A stretch of 64,000 nt of DNA, from the NCBI GenBank assembly GCA_007922305.1, contig ML677351.1:10671009-10735008 (forward strand), written 5' to 3'. Shown piece by piece: positions 9,859 to 19,845 of this stretch (position 1 is its first letter; each line of letters opens with the position of its first letter). Source of the stretch: Dermatemys mawii (taxonomy: Eukaryota > Chordata > Testudines > Dermatemydidae). Made by a program: the position numbers and the translations under genes. The notes beneath the pieces are model-generated. The model ran no database searches, had not been told where the DNA came from, and was given only the letters and a program-made list of their open reading frames with translations.

Positions 9859-10319
9859 ATTTGGCTGTAGAGCAGTGTAACCAGAGAGTTTGGAGCTGTG
9901 GACTCTCCTTGAAGGTAGCAGGAGTTGATGAGTGGTATGTTTGGTCCATCTGTAGTTGGGTTGTATGTTTGATTGTTTATTTGTTCTCCGTGTAGGGGCT
10001 GCACAGGAAGGCTTTGGGCCTCTGAGTAAGGAGCTGAGATAGTTCAGATTGTTGGTGCCTTGGTAAGGGCCATGAGGCTTAGATCTTTAGATCTTTGATT
10101 CTTTCTATTGTTTGAAGTCTCTGGACAGAGCTGAGCTGAGCTAAGCTAAGCTAATCAGGGATACTTGATATAAAGTCACTTGCTAGGTGAACTTGAGAAC
10201 CCCAACAAAGGCAGTGAATAGGAGTGTTTCATGGGGAGTTGAGAGACAGAGACTTTCCTTCCAGGTTCAGATCTGCATATGATTCCACAGTAGCCAGCAG
10301 CTGAACAGTGGTGGTGACC

Positions 10320-11242
10320 TGCCATGGATGTGCCAGGTTTATTTTCCTGTCTGGTGCCAGAAGTGACTTCCTGTGCATGAAATGCTAGTTGGTGGCTGCA
10401 CTGGAAGGAAAGATTCTTGGACTGGAGGGAGAAGTAGAAATGCTATTGAGAATCAGAGAAGCTGAGGAGTTCATAGAAACCCAGGTATGGGAAACATGAA
10501 TACCCCACACTCAGGAAAAAAAAGGAGCTGGCCACCAAGGAATCAGAAAGAGGGAGGGGGATTGGCATTTCATATCTACCAGAGGCAGGATGTCATGATG
10601 GCATACTACAGGACTGGAGACAGATGAAAAAGGGCAGGCTATAGCCACCAGAGAGAAAAGAGAACCTGAAGGAATTCCACATAGCTAGAGTGGAAAAATA
10701 GATACTAGGTCCTCAATATGGAAACTGTAGGAGGGATCTTTGAAGATCAGCTGGTCCAAGGGAATGGGCAGACGTTCAAGGCACACCTATGAATGGAAGG
10801 TTGGCCACAACCTCTAAGAAAATCAAGCTTGCCCATAAAGTGTTTTTCAAACAATCCAAGGAAAACAAGCAATCCTTATTGGGGATTCAATATTCAGAAG
10901 AATCAAAAGAACATTGTGCAAGGGGCAGGCAACAACAGGACAATGTGTTGTCTTCCTAAAGCCAAGACACAAGATGTCACTCCAAGATTGGATAGGCTTC
11001 TGAAGTTGATGGGCAAGGATCCACTGGCAATGGCTCATATCAGAACTAATAGTACTGCACTGCGAGATAGTGAACAGATAACAGATTACCTCATGAAACT
11101 CAGAAGTGTGCTGAAGAAGGAGAATGTTCAAATAATCTTCTCAGTGATCTTTCCTGTCCCAAGAGCAATGGAAAACAGGAAGCAGATAATTCTGAAAGTG
11201 AAATACTCATTAAGTGGGGGAAGGTATAAAGAGGGAAGATAA
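10320..11242 (+). pseudogene. CR1-type ORF1 remnant, SGNH/esterase-like
   Basis: An early segment near 10,420-10,480 reads LEGEVEMLLRIREAEEF, a charged, coiled-coil-like stretch. In one frame QAILIGDSIFRRIKRTLCKG gives the GDS nucleophile block (10,881-10,889). After a one-base shift the other frame gives CCLPKAKTQDVTPRLDRLL and an AHIRTNST block where the family has H-V-G-T-N-D. A VIFPVPRA segment follows and the frame stops at 11,240. The Gly-x-Asn-Asp block is altered (RTNS), so it is unlikely to be catalytic. Confidence 0.65.
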
Positions 11243-11317
11243 AAACATCCATTTAGCACAGAATCAAGATGTTGAGACAAAATTATTGAAGGAACCAAAG
11301 CACATGAAGGGAAGAAA

Positions 11318-11895
11318 CTCTTTAGTTGCTTGTACACCAATTCTAGGAGTCTGGGTAACAAAACAAATGAATTGGAATTTCTCATTTATGAGCATAAATT
11401 CAATCTAGTTTGTATTACTAAAATCTGGAAGAATGACAATTGGAAAGTTCAGATCTATAGTAATAGCCTATTTAGAAAGGATGAAGGGGAAAAGGGGGAT
11501 GGGGATGACACTCTATATAAAAAATGGCATTACTTGTTTCACTGATAATTCAGAAGAAAATTATCTTGAATGCTTATGGATCAATGACTTAACAGCTCAA
11601 ACACAAAATGAGGTGTTATTTGATGTCTGATACAGACCACCAAATCACACCAGGGAACAGGATGACTGGCTTCTTCTGCACCTATCTATGTGTGGGGGAA
11701 AAATACTGTGAGATCATGTGGGACTTCAATTTAAGTGACATATACAGGAGATCACATGCTGCCAGTACTAAAATAACTTTGGAATTTATAAATATTATAG
11801 ATGACAATTTCCAAACTCAAAAAGTGTTGTATACTACACTAGAGAATTCCATATTAGACCTTGTCTTGACAGATAAAGATGAATTGATCATATAA
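11318..11895 (+). pseudogene. CR1-type ORF2 endonuclease remnant
   Basis: Frame-shifted pieces read LYTNSRSLGNKTNELEF, ITKIWKND, YRPPNHTREQDDWLL and WDFNLSDIYR. The last contains the D-F-N catalytic block, with the normal preceding Gly replaced by Trp. LDLVLTDKDE follows near 11,855-11,885. At least three frame changes occur. The reverse transcriptase that should follow is absent. Confidence 0.7.
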
Positions 11896-12894
11896 CTAAA
11901 TATATATAGTAGCTTAGGCCCCTTTTTCTTGACAGAGTTGGTACAAGTATATATGTTAGAAACTATGTATCATTCCTAGTATATCGGAAGATTGAATGAA
12001 TAAGTGCAGAAGGTTAAAGGTGGTTGGTTGGTTAGTTATGTGGGCAGAGGAATAGTCTGAGCATATATGCAGTTTGTACCCTGTGACAGGCAGCACCATG
12101 GTAGAAGATGTATGAAAGGCTTTGTATGAGGACTTGTTCTTTGGAGGGAATAACTAAAAAGCTTATTTTATACTGTACTTAAGATTATATTATGCCACCA
12201 AGAGAGGGGTTTGTGCACAATATAATGATTTGTGCACTATCAAGGAACCTTACCTTGCTGTTTTGTTGTTTATAAGTTAAATTGTGTATTTACATACGTG
12301 ACAATGTCTATGAAAGCTGAAAAGCTTGCTATTCTGGATTTCACCATACCAGTGTAGAGTTATCATAATGAAAGCATGACCAGATTTGGGCTTCTTATTC
12401 CTGGGATGGTAATGTACTTTGATCTTCTCTCTTGTGATCCTCTGGGAAATGTAGTTCAGGGATCAAGTAGTCATTTTGTTACACATTTTTGTTTGTTTGT
12501 TACTGGGCAAATAAAAGATGTGATGTTGCCCCAGGAAGGGTTGATTCAAAGGTGGAACTGAGTTCTTATTGTAATACATTTGAGTTGGATGTGATTATGT
12601 CTAAATACACAGGAGACTTTTATTCTTTTCTGGTTAGGAATTGTGGTTAACTCCCTCCTTTAATAAAGCTCATTAGCAGCAAACAAAAATGTATTTTCAT
12701 CCCTCTTTGATACTGCTTAAGGTAACAGGAAAGAGGGCAGAAGTCTAATTGTCAGGCAGAAGCATTTTTGTTTGCTTGTGCAGAAGATAAACAGATAAAG
12801 CAATCTTAAAATGACAACAGATGAATAAATCTTATCTTGTTATTTATATGGCCCTCATCAACGTCGTTTTGGAGAACGTCACATTACTTAATAG
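11896..12894. other. Non-coding stretch, nothing firmly recognised
   Basis: Contains TGGGAAATGTAGTTCAGG near 12,448 and an AATAAA near 12,663 but no identifiable element. No protein similarity was found. Confidence 0.35.
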
Positions 12895-13062
12895 ATTTTA
12901 TCCTCTCAGGTAGAGAAGTATTATTTCCACAAGCACAAAACTGGGAGACAGATTGAGTGATTTGCCAAATTTATACAGGAAGCCTGTGAGCTAGTAATTA
13001 AACCCAAATTTCATGAGACCCTGCCCAGAGCCCTATCTACTAGACTGTCATTCCACCTTGCT
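12895..13062 (-). mobile_element. MIR-type SINE fragment (minus strand)
   Basis: Antisense MIR features in order: AACTGGGAGACAG, GAGTGATTTGCCAAATTTATACAGGAAG, then a TTAAACCCAAATTTC segment and CCTATCTACTAGAC. These correspond to the tRNA-related and core parts of MIR. The copy is old and diverged. Confidence 0.6.
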
Positions 13063-13981
13063 CATCCCCTGAAAAATTAACCTGGATCAGACTGTTAATA
13101 TGATTCACAGAAAAGTCCTGGACCTCTTCTATAATTCCTACTGCACCATGTATTTATAGTTAGTTCTATACAAGGATTGGCTTCATTTTAATATGCTACC
13201 TGAAGTATTATACACAAAAGTAAAAAAGTTTTATAGCCATTTATCACTCTACCTCATGCTACGAATTAGAGGACATTTGCAGGGGGATTAAACCTGAAAG
13301 TATCAGGGAAGGTCCCTAACTAACCCTGAATGGCAAGTTCACAGGCATCATCCTCCACAGACTACAGAAACTTCAACACTAGTTTTAGCACTAAAAGTCA
13401 CAAATATTTCCCAGGTAAATTATTTTCTCCTAGAGACCAGGACTTTGTCACATGAATGTGAAAGGCAAGTGAATTTCATATTCTGCACATGAAAAAGTAA
13501 CAATTAAGATGACTTACCAGCTTTGATTTTGTTCATTGATTGTTATCATGATCTGGGTTTTATTAGTATCCAGACATCTAAGCTGAGATTGCTGCTCTCA
13601 CAATTTTCATGCTGATTTTTGTTATCAAAGTACAAAGATATTTTTATGGATGCTACCTCTCTTTACAGTTGCTGCTCAAAATTGTGACACTTAAATTAAA
13701 TCTTCATGTTAATGGATTTAGAAGCAGTTCCCACCTCAGTAAATCAGGACTTTACAAATCTGCTCAGTTTATTCAACTAGCAATCAATGTTAATTTCCTT
13801 TTGGTTCAGCAACTTCATTTAGTCCTGTATTGGAAGTCCAATTATTTTTTATTACAATTTTAATTCATTAAAATAAATGTGATATCATATCTATACTGTA
13901 ATATATAGCATTTCAAGATTTATTACCTTGTGGTATTTAAACTATTTTAAGCTAATCTATTAGCTATTTAAGCTAATCTAA
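13063..13981. other. Non-coding stretch, nothing recognised
   Basis: AT-rich. A short direct repeat TAAGCTAATCTA appears twice between about 13,948 and 13,981, next to the following MITE. No coding similarity. Confidence 0.35.
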
Positions 13982-14241
13982 GGGTTTGTCTACATGGTGG
14001 GATAATGCACTCTAAGGGAATGTGGTTTCTAAAGCGCACCAATGTGTTTTGCATTTATTAGTCCATGTAGACCCTATTGGTGTGCACTAACGGTTCCCTA
14101 GAGCACTGTAACATAGTTTCTAACAGAACTACATTAAAGTGCATCAGCAGGGTATACACCATCAAATTAATGTGCAACGTTAGTGCACTTTAGAAATCAC
14201 GCCCCTATAGAGCACATTATCCTCATCATATAGACAAGCCC
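13982..14241. mobile_element. MITE with GGG(T/C)TTGTCTACA termini
   Basis: Left end GGGTTTGTCTACATGGTGGG and right end TATAGACAAGCCC are inverted copies. The symmetry continues inward for about 60 bases (GATAATG, TTTCTAAAG, GCAC on both sides). Flanking trinucleotides TAA and TCA could be a decayed 3-bp target duplication, which would fit a Harbinger-type element. There is no coding capacity. A related GTCTACA-ended family is at 39,783 and 42,755. Confidence 0.65.
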
Positions 14242-16159
14242 TCAGAGAATAAATATCAGTGTTATTATCCAAAATTCTACCTTCTTATTTTCATATAATT
14301 TAACTTCAAATTAGTTATGCTGCTTGCTATCTGTGCTGTTAATATCATAAGCTTTATTTTTGGTCATACAACATTTAATAGGAAATTGCACATGAAAAGT
14401 TATGGTTGCTTCTGCAATTATAAAAGTTTGCCTATCATAGCTCGTGGGCATTTTGTAAAATTTATGCAGCCCCATGTTCTCTATTTAATGAGTTATTTCT
14501 TGGATTTTCAGGCCCACTACAAAAAGCTGTGAGGCTTCTAAGCTCATTTATCCCTTGCCACTTTCTCTCCACATTCGTGCCATATTAACATTTTTTTTCG
14601 GGAAGTGTCTTTCATTATATCTTAGACTTCACTTCAGTATGATTCAAAAGTAATGAGTAAAGAATTTGCTCTTAAGGCAGAGTATATGATGAATACACCC
14701 CCACCCCACCACCCCACCCCCATGTGTGTGTTTGTATACTTAAAAATTGTCCAACTTGTCAACCTATTAAATACTGTAAAAGATAACATCTATGAAGTTT
14801 TGTTGAAAGCTGTTAAAGTTTCTCTCCAGGTTTGCATGCATTTGCCATGGATTTGAACTCATTTTGATTCTTTACACCGGATGATGACTTTTTGGAAACA
14901 GTGGCGCAGACAGAATTTTTTAAGGAAGGGGCCCAGGTTAAAAGACAAACAGCAGAGGAATATGTAAGGAGCTAAAAGTCTACATCCAGTCACATTATAC
15001 GCAGAGCTATGGGATCAGCTAATCAACATACAGCCAAGAGCTACAAAGTTCTCTGTACCTGCATTACATTCCCAATTTCCTTAGTGGTGGGATCCAATTT
15101 AACACGTGGCATTCCAACATTTAACACGTGGTATATGCATGGATGGGGTCACAGCACTCCCTTTGCATTCCCTCACGGAACCTGTACGTCTTCAACAAGA
15201 CACCATCTCTCCTTCCAGACCAGGCTCAGAAGCAGAAGAGGTGAAAGAGGCAGTGTAAGGACATGGTAACTTGGTGTCCTGGGAAGTGAGGAGCTGGATT
15301 TGGAGGGTCCTAGGAGCCAGAGACCCAGGAGGAGCCATCACCACCTCTCCAGGTCATGCTGGTCACTGAGTGCTTCAGCCACTGCTTCTTTCCTCTCTCC
15401 AAGGAGAGGCCCCATGCGAAAGAGACTGGCGGGATCTTTCCCTCCTGCCCTCCCACTGATGGGACTGGGACTGGGACCATGAATTTGTAGTAGCATCTAT
15501 GGCTAAGAGGGGGCCCTGCCTCTCCCTCCCCACCCCCTTCATTGCAGCCCTGCATGGAAAGCCTAAACCTTGCAACTAGTTGCTAAATTACATTGTCTTC
15601 CATCATTGCAAATTGTTATTGCCACCTTTGTAACTTTTCATATGGACAGAATGCACTTTTGGCCTTGCATGTCAAACAACTGAGAGGTACTTTATGTAAT
15701 TAGCAAATTGTACACGTGTATGTGCTTCTAGGATAAGTGGCTCAAGATGTGATGAAAAAGCTGAAGCACTCCTAAAATAATTTGATTAAGAAATTTCTGC
15801 AACTGTGCAAGTGATAGGAGGTTTCTTTGACAAAGTCTGATTATTTCTTTGAATCACTTGAGGAACCATTTGAGACATTTTGACACTTCATTAAGCAAAT
15901 ACACTGCACTTCTGGAACTACTGTATAGTCAGTTCATTAGGTCAATCAGTTTAGATAATTCAGCTGTGGTAAGATAATGTGGCACCAAATCAGTTGACAT
16001 ACTGTTTAGGTGACGTTTTCCCGCTTTTCCCTCTTCAGGATGTATAGGCATAGAAAAATTAGGGTCAGATTCTTCCAATACTTACACTGATGTGCAAAGG
16101 AAGGAGCAGGGAGCAAAGAGCTTTCCATCCACCCACCAAATAGTCAACCACAGCCCTGG
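14242..16159. other. Non-coding stretch with a GC-rich core
   Basis: 14,690-14,722 is a C-rich low-complexity tract (CCCCACC repeats). 15,000-15,560 is noticeably GC-rich and pyrimidine-rich compared with its surroundings and may be an unrecognised repeat. Open frames there do not resemble known proteins. Confidence 0.35.
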
Positions 16160-16229
16160 GGTGAAATCCTTGTCCCAGTGAAGTCTATGGGAGCTTTTCC
16201 ATTCACTTCAATGGGGCCAGGATTTCACC
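16160..16229. repeat. 70-bp imperfect palindrome of a dispersed motif
   Basis: Begins GGTGAAATCCT and ends AGGATTTCACC. Inside are GTGAAGTCTATGGGAG and CATTCACTTCAATGGGG, which pair with each other. This is the clearest full unit of a motif found at many other sites in the window. Confidence 0.6.
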
Positions 16230-17920
16230 TTGCTGTTTGCACTCCCTGATGCAGTTGATTGATTGCTTGGGCATGAGTGAAGTGCACCATGTGTGGGGTG
16301 ACTAGTACACTAGACACCAACTGTTCATTCCAGGACAATGCTGGAGGAATGAATGATGGACATCCAGAAAAAGACTGTGAGAGATACAGATTGGGCCAAT
16401 GTATACAAGTTCAGGTTTTCTAACTGCTCTGGGTTGGTCCAGCTTGTGGGGGGTACTTTATCACAGTGCTATTTTTCAGCTAGCAAAACCCTCTTATTGC
16501 CAGTATTGTACGCTTCAGCCAATAAGGTACACAAAAAAGCAATACCAGAGGCACAGATAAGTGGTTATCTGATGCTATTAGGATTGTTTCACAGTGGCCT
16601 TCACTATCAGGTAGTTTTGATAAAAGATGGGCATTTCAGTGAGATAGCTAAGCTGTAGAATACTTAATCTAGAAACTCTCTAGTTTTCAATTCATAGCCA
16701 CCTTCAACCAATCCTCCCTCCATCCCACTCTTCCTCCTTGATGGTTGCTTGGTGAATAAAGTATATAAATAGAAACAGGACACTACCCAGGAAATTCTGA
16801 ACTTTGTAAGTACCACAAAACAAGGGAGGAAACTGTACTGGTTACACTCAGGCTCTTGGTGGAACAAGAGCATATCTTCACTTGCTCAACCACTAGGGAA
16901 GCAAGGGGAGGGGGGTTGCGGCAGAGAGGTATTTTATTTATATTTTGCTCAACTACATCATTAAGGATAACTTATTAATAGAGCTGGGCTGGAAATTCTA
17001 TTTGACAACCAATTCTATTTGACAGAGAAAAATATTTTCCTTGGATGTTTTCACCCTCATCTGCAGTTTTGAGTCTCAGACATTAAATGTTTGGATTTTT
17101 TCAAGCAGTTCCACTTATTGAATGCCAAAACTTGATGATTTTTTTTAAAAAAGATTGTAATAGAAACAAAACTGTCAGTCTAAGGCCCTGCTCCTACAAT
17201 CAGATTGGCTAGAACACATTTCGGAACCCAAAAGGGCTCTGCATAGTCATAAGCCTCCATACAAACTGATCAGATTGCACAATCAGGGAGAGCTTAGCCC
17301 TTAAAAAACAACAACAAAGTAATCCAAAACAAACACAAAGTCAGTTATTCAAGGAAAGACCTAAGGAAATTTAAAAGTATCAGGTAGCCCTAAAAGGTTT
17401 AAAACAAGTTATGCAGAGATACAGGAAAAAATCCTGGCCTCATTGAAATCAATAGCAAAACTGCTGATTAACTTTCCAGGAGGCTAAGGTTTCACTCATA
17501 ATGATTAGTCATATAATAATAGCTTGCTTTTACAAAAGTTAACTTCAACAACATTTGAAATAAAATAATTTAATGCTTTACATTTTAAAAAAGTAGAAGG
17601 AGAAAAGTTTTATTTTAAAACACTTTTATGTAATGACTTTTGAATAGCCAGTTCTAACTGATAATTTCCAGTTCCTACTCTGCTATCATGCGAATAGATT
17701 CCAAAACATCAGTCAAACATAAGCTAAAGGTTTTAAGCTCCCTTTGAGAAACCTGTTCAGATCTTCCTCTCTCCTTCCACCCCAACTTCATTTCCAGGGA
17801 AAAGAGTCACAGAAAGTCTGCCAGCAGCCAAAAGAAGACAGGAAGAACACTTCCTTGAAGATTTCTATTTCTGACTTTAAACTGACAATGACAAGTACTA
17901 GTTTGCAAAATCTGTAGTAT
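16230..17920. other. Non-coding stretch, possible AT-rich MITE fragment
   Basis: 16,980-17,110 begins AATAGAGCTGGGCTGGAAATTC and resembles the end of the AT-rich family seen at 33,011, 38,590 and 49,030. The rest is unassigned. 16,890-16,920 is a G-rich run. Confidence 0.3.
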
Positions 17921-17928
17921 TTCATCTT

Positions 17929-17961
<33 letters not shown>

Positions 17962-17962
17962 G
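17921..17962. repeat. Poly-T/poly-A tract
   Basis: About 20 T followed directly by 13 A, itself able to fold back. It lies immediately beside a long palindrome. Confidence 0.8.
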
Positions 17963-17964
17963 AT

Positions 17965-18027
17965 TATTATACTCCTGAAAAAGAAAAATCTTTTTAAAAA
18001 AGATTTTTCATTTTCAGGAGTATAATA
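17965..18027. repeat. 63-bp near-perfect palindrome
   Basis: Arms 17,965-17,995 and 17,997-18,027 are reverse complements at 30 of 31 positions with a single-base centre. The arms carry TATTATACTCCTGAAAA. The hairpin is AT-rich and could extrude as a cruciform or fold in RNA. Confidence 0.85.
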
Positions 18028-18210
18028 GTGTGGCTAATGACCTATATGTTTACACTGGAAACACACACAGTTGGAACCTTAGTCAGCATGTCCAATGCTT
18101 CCTTTCATTTTATAAAAGGATCTGCACACACATTGAGTTCAAGTATTTTACAATGTTATCAAAACTCTAACACGAATGCAGCTTCATCCATGGGTTTTTT
18201 GCTTTTTGTT

Positions 18211-18365
18211 CATAGAATCATAGACTATTAGGGTTGGAAGAGACCTCTAGAGGTCATCGAGTCCAATTCCCGGCTCAAAGCAGGGCCAAAAACCAACTAA
18301 ATCATCCCAGCAAGGGCTTTGTCAGTCCAGTCCTTAAAAACCTCTAAGGATAGAGATTCAGTAGC
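18211..18365 (-). mobile_element. CR1 LINE 3' end (minus strand)
   Basis: Starts with CATAGAATCATAGACTATTAGGG, the antisense of the CR1 3' tail, and continues through GGTTGGAAGAGACCTC, GTCATCGAGTCCAA and GCTCAAAGCAGGG to about 18,365. It is a non-coding 5'-truncated copy. A copy of the CATTGACTTCAATGGGG motif follows directly at 18,370-18,392. Confidence 0.85.
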
Positions 18366-18504
18366 AAAACTCCCATTAACTACAACGGGGCCACAGATAT
18401 TAAAATCTTTCAATTGCTACTGATCTGTGCCAGATTGTAAATGGCAACCATATATGTGAAAGGCTCTTGATTACATGTCCAATATAAATACAAATGGCAG
18501 TTTT

Positions 18505-19141
18505 TACTTACAAAACAAGAGGTTCAACAAGGACAAGTGCAGAGTCCTGCACTTAGGAAGGAAGAATCCCATGCACTGCTACAGGCTGGGTACTGACTGG
18601 CTAAGCAGCAGTTCTGCAGAAAATGACCTAGGGATAACAGTGGATGAGAAGCTGTGTATGAGTCAGCAGTGAGCCCTTTTTGCCAAGAAGGCTAACAGCA
18701 TATTGGGCTGTATTAGTAGGAGCACTGCGAGCAGATCAAGGGACATGATTGTTTCCATCTACTCAGTACCGGTGAAGCCACACCTGTAGTATTGTGTCCA
18801 GTTTTGTCCCCCCATTACAGAAGGGATGTAAAAGTTGGAGACAGTCAAGTGGAGGGCAATTAAAATGATTAGGGGTCTAGAGCACACATGACTTACAAGG
18901 AGAGGCTGAGGAAACTGGGGTTATTTTGTCTGCAAAAGAGAAGAGTGAGAGGGAATTTGATAACAGCCTTCAACTACCTGAAGGGGGTCCTAAAGAGGAT
19001 GGAGCTAGGTTGTTCTCAGTGGTGGTAGATGACAGAACAAGCAGCAATGGTCTCAAATTGCAGTGGGGGAGGTCTAGGTTGAATATTAGGAAACACTATT
19101 TCACTAGGAGGATGGTGAAGCACTGGAGTGGGTTACCTACT
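18505..19141 (+). pseudogene. CR1 ORF2 reverse transcriptase C-terminus
   Basis: Reads [17 protein letters not shown], then [30 protein letters not shown]-like sequence, then QRRRV-type segments and [15 protein letters not shown] blocks in shifted frames. The last clean frame (18,926-19,156) covers the region ending HWSGLP. These correspond to the thumb and C-terminal part of CR1 ORF2. The sequence breaks off at about 19,141 rather than running into the 3' tail, and joins sequence from the middle of ORF2. Confidence 0.8.
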
Positions 19142-19143
19142 GA

Positions 19144-19693
19144 GCATGCAGGGGTGTAATCAGGAAGGCCAAGCACAACTGAAGTTGCAGATAGCAAGGA
19201 TGTGAAGGGTAACAAGAANNNNNNNNNNNNNNNNNNNNNNNNNNNNNNNNNNNNNNNNNNNNNNNNNNNNNNNNNNNNNNNNNNNNNNNNNNNNNNNNNN
19301 NNNNNNNNNNNNNNNNNNNNNNNNNNNNNNNNNNNNNNNNNNNNNNNNNNNNNNNNNNNNNNNNNNNNNNNNNNNNNNNNNNNNNNNNNNNNNNNNNNNN
19401 NNNNNNNNNNNNNNNNNNNNNNNNNNNNNNNNNNNNNNNNNNNNNNNNNNNNNNNNNNNNNNNNNNNNNNNNNNNNNNNNNNNNNNNNNNNNNNNNNNNN
19501 NNNNNNNNNNNNNNNNNNNNNNNNNNNNNNNNNNNNNNNNNNNNNNNNNNNNNNNNNNNNNNNNNNNNNNNNNNNNNNNNNNNNNNNNNNNNNNNNNNNN
19601 NNNNNNNNNNNNNNNNNNTTCTTGTTACCCTTCACATCCTTGCTATCTGCAACTTCAGTTGTGCTTGGCCTTCCTGATTACACCCCTGCATGC
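19144..19693. other. Assembly gap flanked by perfect inverted copies
   Basis: A run of exactly 400 N (19,219-19,618) is flanked by 75-base arms (19,144-19,218 and 19,619-19,693) that are perfect reverse complements. Both arms are CR1 ORF2 linker sequence coding for KDVKGNK on outward strands. The apparent 179- and 205-residue reading frames across the N run are artefacts. Confidence 0.9.
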
Positions 19694-19777
19694 TTGAGCA
19701 ATACTTTTATACTCCTCCCTAGTTATCTGTCCAAATTTCAATCTCTTGTAAGCTTCCTTTTTGGGTTTAAGCTCAAT
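19619..19777 (-). pseudogene. CR1 ORF2 linker fragment (minus strand)
   Basis: On the minus strand from 19,777 this reads KPKKEAYKRLKFGQITREEY, then SIAQACRGVIRKAKHN, then stops. This is the CR1 region between endonuclease and reverse transcriptase. Only about 160 bases are present before the gap. Confidence 0.75.
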
Positions 19778-19790
19778 GAAGATTTAACTA

Positions 19791-19845
19791 AAACAACAAG
19801 GTGTCTGGTGGCACTTTAAAGACTAACAGATTTATTTGGGCTTAA
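19791..19845 (+). repeat. Short fragment of a common interspersed repeat
   Basis: AACAACAAGGTGTCTGGTGG followed by CACTTTAAAGACTAACAGAT and TTATTTGGGC. I recognise this as the end of a repeat abundant in turtle genomes. The element class is not known to me. Confidence 0.45.

Larger units (their letters stand above)
9870..11895 (+). mobile_element. 5' half of an older CR1-type LINE
   Basis: A leader (about 9870-10320) is followed by an ORF1 remnant with a GDS esterase motif and by the endonuclease portion of ORF2. Similarity ends at about 11,895 in the endonuclease C-terminus, with no reverse transcriptase and no 3' tail. Retaining a 5' half without the 3' end is the reverse of normal CR1 truncation, so a later deletion or rearrangement is likely. 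Confidence 0.7.

Noticed and set aside
10127..10154. GAGCT/AAGCT pentamer run resembling immunoglobulin switch repeats
   Set aside because: Only about five units, lying inside the LINE leader that also occurs without them near 7.55 kb.
15000..15560. Possible CpG island or promoter
   Set aside because: GC-rich but with few CpG dinucleotides and no associated gene; more likely an unrecognised repeat.
19096..19819. Reading frames of 179 and 205 residues across the N run
   Set aside because: They exist only because N codons are open; the flanks are CR1 linker sequence.
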